Source: Psychrobacter aquimaris (GTDB lineage: Bacteria; Pseudomonadota; Gammaproteobacteria; Pseudomonadales; Moraxellaceae). From it: a stretch of 64,000 nucleotides of DNA. A model generated the notes under the pieces. It did no database searches, was not told the origin of the DNA, and saw only the letters and a program-made list of their open reading frames with translations. Position 1 is the stretch's first letter, and each line of letters begins with the position of its first letter. Shown piece after piece: positions 38,249 through 46,717 of the stretch. The DNA is taken from assembly GCF_016107525.1 (NCBI RefSeq), contig NZ_JABASR010000011.1, positions 62,001-126,000 on the forward strand. Direction: 5' to 3'. Position numbers and translations under genes: made by a program.

Positions 38249-38950
38249 ATGCAGCGAAAAGCAATTGTAATTGGTGCGACAGGATTGGTTGGACAGCATC
38301 TTGTCAAACAGCTTAGTGAGCTTTATGACACGTTAATTGTGATTGCAAGGCGTCCGCCACGCTATATCAATGCCAGCATGCGCTTTTATCAGGTGAATGA
38401 TTTTGATAATTTAGCTGAAATATTTGCCAGCGTTGGCGTTGATCGAAAGACGGATGCTTTTAGCTGTCTTGGTACTACAAAGAAGCAGGCTGGTAGCGAT
38501 GAAGCCTTTCGAAAGGTTGATCATGATTATAATGTCAATTTTGCCAAACTGTGCCAAGACAAAGGCGTTGAAAATTTCTTTTTGTTATCGTCCATGAATG
38601 CTGATATTTATAGTCGGTTTCTATACAATCGAGTAAAAGCTGAAACTGAGCAGTCTATTATGGCGCTAGGTTTTACACAGTTATTCATTTTCCGTCCATC
38701 CTTGTTACTTGGTAAGCATAAAGGTCGTCCGCTTGAAAGTATTGGCCAAAAAGCCTTTCAGCTTATATCGCCATTGGTCTCAGAGTCCTTGTCACTACAT
38801 CCCATTTCCGCGAAACGCGTTGCCAGTGCCATGGCGATGAGCGCGCATGATATTTATGAGCGTAATAAATACCGTACTGAACCTGTAGTCAAAACCACTA
38901 ATATCATCGAAAACAAGCAAATGCTAGCGATGACTAAAGTTAAAAAATAG
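38249..38950 (+). CDS. NAD(P)-binding SDR/epimerase-like protein (HTATIP2-like)
   Basis: 233 residues with an N-terminal Rossmann motif (VIGATGLVGQHLVKQL) binding NAD(P), a CLGTT segment, and an NRVKAETEQSI helix with Tyr-Asn-x-x-Lys (YNRVKAE) in the place of the SDR Tyr-x3-Lys pair. The later FRPSLLLG strand is typical of the atypical SDR/NmrA/HTATIP2 group. Substrate unknown. It is followed by a RraA-like gene 94 bases downstream, with no known functional link. Family call good. Confidence 0.85.
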   Translation: MQRKAIVIGATGLVGQHLVKQLSELYDTLIVIARRPPRYINASMRFYQVNDFDNLAEIFASVGVDRKTDAFSCLGTTKKQAGSDEAFRKVDHDYNVNFAKLCQDKGVENFFLLSSMNADIYSRFLYNRVKAETEQSIMALGFTQLFIFRPSLLLGKHKGRPLESIGQKAFQLISPLVSESLSLHPISAKRVASAMAMSAHDIYERNKYRTEPVVKTTNIIENKQMLAMTKVKK

Positions 38951-39044
38951 CTCAAGTATTAAATTAAGGAAACAATTGAAATTAAGCCCTAGTCATAAAT
39001 AATCAGTCGTGAATAACTAATCATACATAACAAGGAGCGTCATT

Positions 39045-39587
39045 ATGTCAGATATGCCAGAATCAACAACAATGAATAAAGAGAACTTTGTGACCTGTGA
39101 TTTATTGGATGCCAATCCTGAGTCGCAGGTATGTTTGCCCAATATCGAAGGTAAGTCTTTTCATAGCTTTGGTGGCAAAAACAAATTCTGCGGTGAAATT
39201 GTGACGGTGAAATGCTTTGAAGACAATAGCCGCGTGAAATCATTATTGAATAGCAATGGTAAAGATAAAGATGGTAACGGTAAAGTATTGGTGGTTGACG
39301 GTGGTGGTTCAATGCGTTGTGCGCTGCTAGGCGACATGATTGCGCAGTCAGCGATTGACAACCACTGGGCGGGGGTTATTGTGTATGGCTGTGTTCGCGA
39401 TGTTGATGATATGGCAGCAATGGATATCGGTGTCATAGCACTCGGTTGCATCCCGCGTAAATCGAATCGCCGCGATGAAGGTCAAACGGATATTGAAATT
39501 AGCTTTGGCGATTTAACGTTAAATTCGGGTATGTTTATCTATGCAGATAATAATGGCATTATCGCTAGCGACAAGCCCTTAATTTAA
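39045..39587 (+). CDS. rraA: RraA-like protein (RNase E inhibitor / HMG aldolase family)
   Basis: 180 residues with the RraA fold signature: LGDMIAQSAIDNHWAGVIVYGCVRDV, where Arg-Asp forms the metal/substrate site, and a C-terminal ISFGDLTLNSGMFIYADNNGII segment. In E. coli RraA inhibits RNase E; many homologues are 4-hydroxy-4-methyl-2-oxoglutarate/oxaloacetate aldolases, and the catalytic residues are kept here, so enzymatic activity is possible. ATG 39045 has AAGGAG nine bases upstream. Own terminator. Family sure, role ambiguous. Confidence 0.88.
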   Translation: MSDMPESTTMNKENFVTCDLLDANPESQVCLPNIEGKSFHSFGGKNKFCGEIVTVKCFEDNSRVKSLLNSNGKDKDGNGKVLVVDGGGSMRCALLGDMIAQSAIDNHWAGVIVYGCVRDVDDMAAMDIGVIALGCIPRKSNRRDEGQTDIEISFGDLTLNSGMFIYADNNGIIASDKPLI

Positions 39588-39628
39588 AAATGGCTTATCA
39601 TTTAACAATAGTTTAATAAGTATCAATT

Positions 39629-39658
39629 AAAGACCTCAGCGTCATCGTTGAGGTCTTT
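39629..39658 (+). terminator. Intrinsic terminator after rraA
   Basis: Stem AAAGACCTCA (39629-39638) / TGAGGTCTTT (39649-39658) with further GC pairs inside, followed by T. Confidence 0.9.
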
Positions 39659-39845
39659 TTATTGAGTGATAACTTTGAGGCTTTAAAAATAGTTTTCAGG
39701 CTGCAATAAGTGTTCTTCAAGGTTTTTCAGCAGTGTTTGATGAGAAGTAAAATCCTAAGTGACAAACCGTTACGGCATAAATTTTGGTAATTGCTGAAAT
39801 ATTCGTATAATAGCTCTCTGACTCTTAACATTGATCCTACCCTTT

Positions 39846-42800
39846 ATGCCTATCACTGCTTTGACTGACGCTTTTGAACCAATTAACCAGCAGTTGTTTC
39901 CTATCCAGAATGCCGAGCGGCGTTGGCTGGCACCTGTGCATGGGGCAGTCAGCAGTTTGTGGCTAGCGAGTCTGGTGCAAACACCGCTATGGAATGTTGC
40001 CGACCGATTAAAAGTTGTGGTAACACGTGACCAAAACCAGCTTAATCAGATAGAGACGGAACTGGCATTTTGCGGCGTCGATGCTTATGTGTTTCCCGAT
40101 TGGGAGACGTTGACCTATGATGAGCTGTCACCGCATCAAGACATCGTTAGTGAGCGTATCAATCTCTTGACGGATATGCCAAGTTCAGGGGTGCTGCTTA
40201 TCTCGGTACAGGCGCTAATGCACCGTGTGGCACCGCCGAGCTGGCTGATAGGGCAGCATTTTGATTTGAGCGTGGGAGATCGATTTGATATCAATACCCA
40301 GCGTGGACTACTAGCAAAAGCAGGTTACCGAGCGGTTGAAAACGTCTTTGAGCCGGGTGAATTCGCGGTACGTGGCAGTATCATTGATATCTTTGCGATG
40401 GGTCAGCCGTTTCCGCTACGTTTAGATTTATTTGACGATGAGATCGAGACCATTCGTTTTTTTAATCCGCAAACCCAGCGGACGTTGACCGTTGATGATC
40501 TCAAAACAATGATGAGTGGCAACGATAGCAGTATGGGCAAAGAATCGCTGTCGCTACTGCATAAATTACCAGATATCTCAAAACCTATTGAACAATTTCA
40601 AATACTACCGGCAAAAGAGTTTCCGCTTGATGAAGGGCGTGAGACGTTTCGTACCAACTTCGCTACGATGTTCCCTAATGCGAGCAGCCGTAAGTTTGAG
40701 CTACATAAAGACGTGATGGCAGGTATCGCTAGTAGCGGACTTGAATATTACCAGCCGCTATTTTTTGATTTAAAAGAGTGGCAAGCAGAGAGTAGCTTAT
40801 TTGCTTACTTACCAAGCGATGCGCTGTTTATCACTGATGAACTAATTAATGAAAAACAGGTAGATTACTGGTCACAAATTCAGCGCCGTTATGAAGAGCG
40901 TCGTCATGATATTGATAAACCTATTGTCGCGCCTGAACTGTTATATTTGCTATCAAATACCTTAAACGAGCATCTTAATCGTTATCCACGCGTGATTCTT
41001 AGTGCACGTAATGAGCTGGCTACCATGACGGATGTCGCTGCGATTGACAGCGACGACTCATTGTTAGAAGTTGCACACCAATCAGATTTACAGCCAAAAC
41101 TGCCACTGATGGCAAATAAACAGCAAGGCTTGGTGACGCTCAGTGCGCAAGAGCCACCACAATTATCAGTAAATCATCAAAAGGCCGAGCCTCTTACCGA
41201 GCTATTAGAATTTTTAGCGTTACAAGCGCAAACAGCGACGCCAGTATTGATCGTGGCTGAAACAGCGGGTCGCCGCGAGATTCTCATTGAGCTGTTTAAA
41301 GGCAAGATCGATATCAAAGCTTATGATAGCTTTGAGGCGTTTTTAGCCGCCGATAAAACTACTGGTCTTAATGCTAAAAAGCTGCCGCAGGTTGGGTTAA
41401 CGGTTGCACCTATTGAACGTGGGGTGTATGTTCCTGAGCGTTTGGTGCTGATTAGTGAAACGCAATTATTTGGTCGACAAGTGCTGCAAACGCGCCGTCG
41501 TCGTCAAAGCGGTGTGTCAGAAGAGTTTTTGGTTAAAAGCGTTACCGAAATAACCGAAGGTAGCCCAGTGGTGCATATTGAGCATGGTATTGGGCGTTAC
41601 AATGGACTGATTACCTTAGATGTGGGTGATGGCGAGCAAGAGTTTATTCATCTGAAATACGCTGATGATGCCAGTATTTATGTGCCAGTCGCTAATTTGC
41701 AAATGATTAATCGCTATAGTGGCGGTGATCCTGCACTTGCGCCATTGCACAAAATCGGCAGCGGCAAATGGGATAAGGCCAAGCAAAAAGCGCTTGAGCA
41801 AATCCATGACGTAGCAGCTGAGCTACTCAATATGCAGGCGCGTCGTGAAGCCAAAGTCGGTATTCATTTTAAAATAGACCCATCACAGTATGAGCTATTT
41901 GCCAGCCAGTTTGCCTTTGAAGAGACGCCCGATCAAGCCAACGCCATCCATGCAGTTATGGAAGACATGAGGCAAAACCAGCCAATGGATCGTCTTATCT
42001 GCGGTGATGTGGGTTTTGGTAAAACAGAGGTCGCCATGCGCGCAGCGTTTATTGCAGTCAGCGCAGGTTATCAGGTGGCTGTATTGGTGCCGACAACCTT
42101 GCTGGCAGGTCAGCATGAAGACAATTTCCGTGATCGCTTCGCTGATTGGCCAGTACGTATCGAAACCTTATCGCGCTTTGGTGGCAAAAAGCATCAAGAT
42201 ACGGTATTGGCGGATTTGGCGGCTGGCAAAGTTGATATTGTTATCGGTACGCATAAGCTACTGCAACCTGATGTGAAGTTTTCTAATTTAGGTTTAATGA
42301 TCGTCGATGAAGAACACCGCTTTGGTGTGCGCCATAAAGAGCGTATCAAGGCGATTCAGACCGATGTGGACAGTATGTCGATGACAGCGACCCCAATCCC
42401 TAGAACGCTTAATATGGCACTCTCTGGTATGCGTGATATGTCAATTATTGCCACACCTCCAGCACGACGTTTAGCGATTAAAACCTTTGTCATGCAAAAA
42501 ACTGATGCCTTAATGAAAGAGGCCATCTTGCGTGAACTATTGCGCGGGGGGCAGGTTTATTTATTGCATAATGATGTGGCTAGTATCGAGCGTATGGCAG
42601 AGACCATACGTGAATTGGTTCCTGAGGCGCGAGTAGGGGTCGCTCATGGGCAAATGCAAGAGCGCCAACTTGAACAAGTGATGCAGCAGTTTTATCATAA
42701 AAAATTCAATGTACTGATATGCTCAACCATTATCGAGACTGGTATTGATGTACCCAATGCCAATACCATTATCATTGAGCGCGCCGATAAGTTTGGTTTG

Positions 42801-43583
42801 GCACAATTACATCAGTTACGTGGTCGTGTTGGTCGCAGTCATCACCAAGCGTATTGTTATCTACTTGTACCGTCTATTAAAGGTCTCAAAGGCGATGCTA
42901 AGCGCCGATTACATGCGATTGAACGCGCCAATACGCTAGGCGCAGGCTTCATGCTGGCAAGTGAAGATTTAGAGATTCGCGGTGCCGGTGAGATACTCGG
43001 TAAGCAGCAAAGTGGTAACATGCAGGCGATTGGTTTTAGTTTATATATGGACATGCTGGAGCGGGCAACAAAGGCGATTAAAGCAGGTAAAGAGCCGGAT
43101 TTAAGTACGCCATTGTCGCTGACTAGTGAGATCAATCTGCATAGCTCGGCATTGATACCAGAAGAGTATTTGCATGATGTGCATCAGCGTTTGTTATTTT
43201 ATAAGCGTATTAGTAATGCCGATGATAAAGAGGCGCTCACCGATATCCGTACTGAAATGATTGACCGTTTTGGAACGCTGCCAGATCAAACCAAGCAGTT
43301 ATTTGCCATTCATGGACTACGTATACAAGCCGAACCGCTGAAGATTAATAAAATCGATGCCAATAGTAGTAGCATGACATTAGAGTTTGCACCTGATACG
43401 CCAGTCGATGCCTTAGCAATTATTAAGTTGATTCAATCAAATGGACAGCGCTATCGTATGAACGGTGCCTCTGGTATTCGTTATCAAGATGCTGATAAAC
43501 TGGCAACACCGCAACAGCGCGTCACCGCGATTCAAGAGTTATTACACTATTTTAGCGAGCATATGGTGGCAGCGTCAGCATAG
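39846..43583 (+). CDS. mfd: Transcription-repair coupling factor Mfd
   Basis: A 1245-residue SF2 translocase that removes stalled RNA polymerase and recruits UvrA. An N-terminal UvrB-homology region is visible (VFPDWETLTYDELSPH). The RNAP-interacting domain contains EHGIGRYNGL. The RecG-like motor has Walker A GDVGFGKTEVA, DEEHRFG, and TATPIPRTL. The C-terminal TRCF domain follows. E. coli Mfd is 1148; the extra length is partly a segment around residues 395-450 in the N-terminal half. I chose ATG 39846; an in-frame TTG five codons earlier is unlikely. High confidence. Confidence 0.96.
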   Translation: MPITALTDAFEPINQQLFPIQNAERRWLAPVHGAVSSLWLASLVQTPLWNVADRLKVVVTRDQNQLNQIETELAFCGVDAYVFPDWETLTYDELSPHQDIVSERINLLTDMPSSGVLLISVQALMHRVAPPSWLIGQHFDLSVGDRFDINTQRGLLAKAGYRAVENVFEPGEFAVRGSIIDIFAMGQPFPLRLDLFDDEIETIRFFNPQTQRTLTVDDLKTMMSGNDSSMGKESLSLLHKLPDISKPIEQFQILPAKEFPLDEGRETFRTNFATMFPNASSRKFELHKDVMAGIASSGLEYYQPLFFDLKEWQAESSLFAYLPSDALFITDELINEKQVDYWSQIQRRYEERRHDIDKPIVAPELLYLLSNTLNEHLNRYPRVILSARNELATMTDVAAIDSDDSLLEVAHQSDLQPKLPLMANKQQGLVTLSAQEPPQLSVNHQKAEPLTELLEFLALQAQTATPVLIVAETAGRREILIELFKGKIDIKAYDSFEAFLAADKTTGLNAKKLPQVGLTVAPIERGVYVPERLVLISETQLFGRQVLQTRRRRQSGVSEEFLVKSVTEITEGSPVVHIEHGIGRYNGLITLDVGDGEQEFIHLKYADDASIYVPVANLQMINRYSGGDPALAPLHKIGSGKWDKAKQKALEQIHDVAAELLNMQARREAKVGIHFKIDPSQYELFASQFAFEETPDQANAIHAVMEDMRQNQPMDRLICGDVGFGKTEVAMRAAFIAVSAGYQVAVLVPTTLLAGQHEDNFRDRFADWPVRIETLSRFGGKKHQDTVLADLAAGKVDIVIGTHKLLQPDVKFSNLGLMIVDEEHRFGVRHKERIKAIQTDVDSMSMTATPIPRTLNMALSGMRDMSIIATPPARRLAIKTFVMQKTDALMKEAILRELLRGGQVYLLHNDVASIERMAETIRELVPEARVGVAHGQMQERQLEQVMQQFYHKKFNVLICSTIIETGIDVPNANTIIIERADKFGLAQLHQLRGRVGRSHHQAYCYLLVPSIKGLKGDAKRRLHAIERANTLGAGFMLASEDLEIRGAGEILGKQQSGNMQAIGFSLYMDMLERATKAIKAGKEPDLSTPLSLTSEINLHSSALIPEEYLHDVHQRLLFYKRISNADDKEALTDIRTEMIDRFGTLPDQTKQLFAIHGLRIQAEPLKINKIDANSSSMTLEFAPDTPVDALAIIKLIQSNGQRYRMNGASGIRYQDADKLATPQQRVTAIQELLHYFSEHMVAASA

Positions 43584-43697
43584 TTGTTTTGGCATTTCGG
43601 CATTTTGAGAGCTCAGCAATGATTTTCGGTAGATTAAATCAGCTAAATAAGTTAGCTAGCCAGTGCTCAAGTAGGACGTCAAGACAATGAGTCATAG

Positions 43698-43733
43698 CGC
43701 TATTTTATCGGTCGGATAACTGATAAAATAGCG
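43698..43733 (+). terminator. Hairpin after mfd
   Basis: 12-bp perfect stem CGCTATTTTATC / GATAAAATAGCG, extended by three pairs to a six-base loop. No T-tract follows; the stem could form on either strand. Possibly a weak terminator or 3' stabiliser. Confidence 0.5.
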
Positions 43734-43832
43734 ATATCCTATATTTAGCCTATTATTTTTTAGTAAATTAAATTCTGCTTTTCTAGATTCACATTCCTTT
43801 TATCTGAGTGTCATAACAAGAGAACCGTCATT

Positions 43833-44264
43833 ATGTTCCAACTTCATCATAAACTCGCTGCCGATAGTTTCTTAGTGGGGGATTTCCCATTATCGACTTG
43901 TCGTTTAATCAATGATTGTCAGTTTCCTTGGTTAATATTAGTGCCGCGCGTATCAGGTATCAAAGAGTTATATGAGTTATCTGAAGCCGATCAAACACAG
44001 TTTTTGCGTGAGTCAAGTTGGTTATCAAGCCAACTGGCCAAGACCTTTCAAGCCGATAAAATGAATGTAGCAGCATTGGGTAATCAAGTACCACAGCTAC
44101 ATTTTCATCATATCGTTCGCTATCAAAACGACATGCAATGGCCAAATCCAGTATGGGGGGTACCTGCTATTCCTTATACCAAAGAAGTGTTGGCACAGAT
44201 GCAGCAGACGTTAATGATGGCGCTACGTGGTCATCATCAAATGCCTTTTGATTGGCAGATGTAA
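43833..44264 (+). CDS. HIT family protein
   Basis: 143 residues of the histidine-triad superfamily (nucleotide hydrolases/transferases). The motif region reads NQVPQLHFHHIVR (His90, His92, His93), the short gammaproteobacterial form in which the first triad His is replaced by Gln. Following residues WPNPVWG are typical of this subgroup. Substrate unknown, probably a dinucleotide or nucleoside phosphoramidate. ATG 43833 follows an AAGAGAA site. It lies alone after mfd. Confidence 0.88.
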   Translation: MFQLHHKLAADSFLVGDFPLSTCRLINDCQFPWLILVPRVSGIKELYELSEADQTQFLRESSWLSSQLAKTFQADKMNVAALGNQVPQLHFHHIVRYQNDMQWPNPVWGVPAIPYTKEVLAQMQQTLMMALRGHHQMPFDWQM

Positions 44265-44756
44265 TAAACACCTAAATAGCGGTATATCGGTGAGTTGATT
44301 GGCGAATCAGTAATAATGCCCTAGTGGGCACGTAGTGATTGACCCATCAAAGTAGCTGGAAAAATGGTTGGACATCTAAAGTTAAGCCTTATTTTGGTGT
44401 TTTTATGCGTTTTACCGTTTTGTATCAACGCTATTCTCGGTTATTGTATGACGTGATGTGTATATGTTGGTAGGTTTTAAATGTTTGAAAGCCAGATAAT
44501 ATTTATCTGGCTTTTCTGTTTTTGGCTCAAGCGATACGTCTCATAATCCTGATTTAGTAGCGCATTAAGACAAGATGAGTGATAAGTGGTATGCTTTTGG
44601 CTATCAGTGACATGGGTTTTATTGCATTTAAAAAGTATAATATAATCATTGATTAATCTTATACACAACCTGGCATAAAGGTAGGTAGTACGCGTGAGCC
44701 ATCCTCAAGCCTTTTAGTTTTTTAGATAGCCTGTTTTACGTAAGCGAATACTTCAT
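44265..44756. other. Intergenic region HIT gene / adenylate cyclase
   Basis: 492 bases. A terminator is at 44488-44514. A 63-codon minus-strand frame (44477-44668) crosses that terminator and shows no family features, so it is not called. A short TGCCCTAGTGGGCA hairpin lies at about 44318. Confidence 0.5.
44488..44514 (+). terminator. Intrinsic terminator upstream of the cyclase gene
   Basis: 12-bp stem AAAGCCAGATAA (44488-44499) / TTATCTGGCTTT (44503-44514) with a three-base loop, followed by TCTGTTTTT. Likely ends the HIT transcript although it is about 220 bases after the stop. Confidence 0.7.
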
Positions 44757-46172
44757 ATGCCTTTTTTAGACACGCTGAGACCAAATCACTCTTCAACAAA
44801 TGAAGGAATTTATCGATTTGACTATCCAGAAGTCTTCGTTTTAATACTTACGGTCATACTCCTCGCTTTATATTTTGATTTTAGACCTACCTCAATGGCA
44901 CTGCTCGTTATTGTTTGTCTGCCAAGTTTAATGATTTTGATTTATAACTATCGCCACCCAAAAAGTTTTTGGACGTCTAATATTGTCATTATTTTATTAT
45001 CGGCGGTTATTGGGTCGATACAATTTTGCACGTTCATTTCGCTTAGCTTAGCCGCGCTCATAGTGCTTAGAATTATTATTAGTAGTCCTGAAAATCATTT
45101 AAAGCTGATCGCTGTTTCCGTAATAACGATGATAGTTTTCTATTATGTTAGCGTCACTTTGAATAGCGCTGATATAGATTGCCATGAAGGCTGGATAACA
45201 CCAATAATATTATTAGCCAGTATGATCGTCATACTATATCAGTTTTGGCATGTGTACCAAGAATATATTAGTTACGAAACTCGTGCTCATCAGGCTGTTG
45301 GGCGATTAAGTACGATGGTTTCTGTCATTAATAAGTTAACGCGCTTCATACCAACGCAAGTTTGGGAGCCTATCGTAAAATCTGACAGCCCAGTTACCGT
45401 TTCTAATAAGCGTGCTAAGCTGACGATTATGTTCTCAGACATCGTTGGCTTTACTGAATTGTCAGATAGTTTGAGCGCCGATAATTTGGCTGACATCTTA
45501 AATACTTATATGCACTGTATGACATTGATAGCAAATAAGCATGGCGCTGTGCTTGACAAATTCATTGGTGATGGCATGGTATGTTTTTTTGGTGAGCCAA
45601 ATAGTCGCGGTGCGCGCCAAGATGCTTTAGACTGTATCGCAATGGCAATAGATATGCGTCGCGAGATGCGAACTTTAAGGCAAAAATGGCGATTGATGGG
45701 CTTTGAGGGATTGTACATACGTATTGGCATTACCACAGGTTATTGCCATGTTGGCAACTTTGGCAGCAACAATCGTCTAAGCTATACTTTGATTGGTAAA
45801 GAGGCCAATCTAGCGGCAAGACTTGAGTCGAGCGCTGGTAAAGATGAGATATTGGTCAGTGAGAGTACCTACGACTATATCTGTCATAATTACGAATGTC
45901 ATCATGCTGGTGCATTTAAGCTTAAGGGCTTTGATAGTAAGGTGAATGCGTGGCAAGTGCTGGATCCTGATGCGCATAAAGGCTTCTTGTCAAAGTGGGT
46001 TGATTACACATTACCGGGTTTCAATTTGCATCTGAATTTTAAAGATATGAAGGATAATGATTATCAAGATATCAGAGCGCGCTTAAATTTTGCGCTTGAG
46101 CGTGTCGAGCAGGAGCAAGAAAAAGTAGCAGCCGACATAGCGGCAGCTAGCAAACGTAATGACCATCACTGA
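44757..46172 (+). CDS. Membrane class III adenylate cyclase (CyaB-like)
   Basis: 471 residues. Residues about 24-165 contain five to six hydrophobic helices, then a linker and a class III cyclase domain (about 218-395). Metal-binding aspartates are Asp228 (FSDIVGFTE) and Asp272 (DKFIGDGM). Lys268 and Thr344 (SYTLIG) are the ATP-selecting pair, and Asn351/Arg355 are the transition-state residues, so it should be an active homodimeric adenylate cyclase. The linker and domain resemble Pseudomonas CyaB, whose membrane part is a MASE2 sensor; whether this N-terminus is MASE2 I cannot confirm. It would produce cAMP for a Vfr/CRP-type regulator. Catalytic call strong. Confidence 0.9.
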   Translation: MPFLDTLRPNHSSTNEGIYRFDYPEVFVLILTVILLALYFDFRPTSMALLVIVCLPSLMILIYNYRHPKSFWTSNIVIILLSAVIGSIQFCTFISLSLAALIVLRIIISSPENHLKLIAVSVITMIVFYYVSVTLNSADIDCHEGWITPIILLASMIVILYQFWHVYQEYISYETRAHQAVGRLSTMVSVINKLTRFIPTQVWEPIVKSDSPVTVSNKRAKLTIMFSDIVGFTELSDSLSADNLADILNTYMHCMTLIANKHGAVLDKFIGDGMVCFFGEPNSRGARQDALDCIAMAIDMRREMRTLRQKWRLMGFEGLYIRIGITTGYCHVGNFGSNNRLSYTLIGKEANLAARLESSAGKDEILVSESTYDYICHNYECHHAGAFKLKGFDSKVNAWQVLDPDAHKGFLSKWVDYTLPGFNLHLNFKDMKDNDYQDIRARLNFALERVEQEQEKVAADIAAASKRNDHH

Positions 46173-46221
46173 CAATCGTCATAAATAATCATCTAAAAGT
46201 AATGTCTATAAAATTAAGCGC

Positions 46222-46252
46222 AAAAAAGCCAGCTATGATAGCTGGCTTTTGC
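46222..46252. terminator. Bidirectional terminator between cyclase and fdx
   Basis: Stem CAAAAAAGCCAGCT / AGCTGGCTTTTG with a short loop, A-rich on one side and T-rich on the other, serving the convergent cyclase and isc transcripts. Confidence 0.88.
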
Positions 46253-46286
46253 AAAATAACAGTCAGGTGAATTTTACGGTTAGTGT

Positions 46287-46625
46287 TTAATGATTTTCTT
46301 TTGCATGGTTAAGCGTATATTTAGGAATCTCAATGGTTAAGTCTTCATCATCGAGCATGACTTGACAAGATAGACGTGAATCAGGCTCCAAACCCCAAGC
46401 ACGATCTAATAAATCGGCTTCAATATCATCCATTTCATCTAAACTATTAAACCCTTTACGAACCACCACATGGCATGTGGTACAGGCTTTTGACATCTCA
46501 CATGCATGTTCAATTTTAATGCCTTTTTCCAATAGCGCTTTACATAAGTTGCTGCCAGCTTCTAGCTCGACTTCGGTGCCTTCAGGGCAAATTTCATGAT
46601 GCGGTAGTACGGTAATTTTTGGCAT
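46287..46625 (-). CDS. fdx: Isc system [2Fe-2S] ferredoxin
   Basis: 112-residue electron donor for Fe-S cluster assembly. The four cluster ligands are Cys42, Cys48, Cys51 and Cys87 (CEMSKACTTC and SRLSCQ), the adrenodoxin-type spacing of Isc ferredoxin. Last gene of the locus; the usual iscX after it is absent. It is 92 bases after hscA. High confidence. Confidence 0.95.
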   Translation of the reverse strand: MPKITVLPHHEICPEGTEVELEAGSNLCKALLEKGIKIEHACEMSKACTTCHVVVRKGFNSLDEMDDIEADLLDRAWGLEPDSRLSCQVMLDDEDLTIEIPKYTLNHAKENH

Positions 46626-46717
46626 AAATCGTCTTTCCAGTGCTAATCAATTAAAAGAATAAAAATATAAGAGATGAGCTTAGTATGGTTGCTAAGCCAC
46701 ATTCTTAAATGTATCTG

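Noticed and set aside
44477-44668. 63-codon minus-strand frame before the cyclase gene
   Set aside because: It crosses a strong terminator hairpin and its composition is that of AT-rich non-coding sequence.
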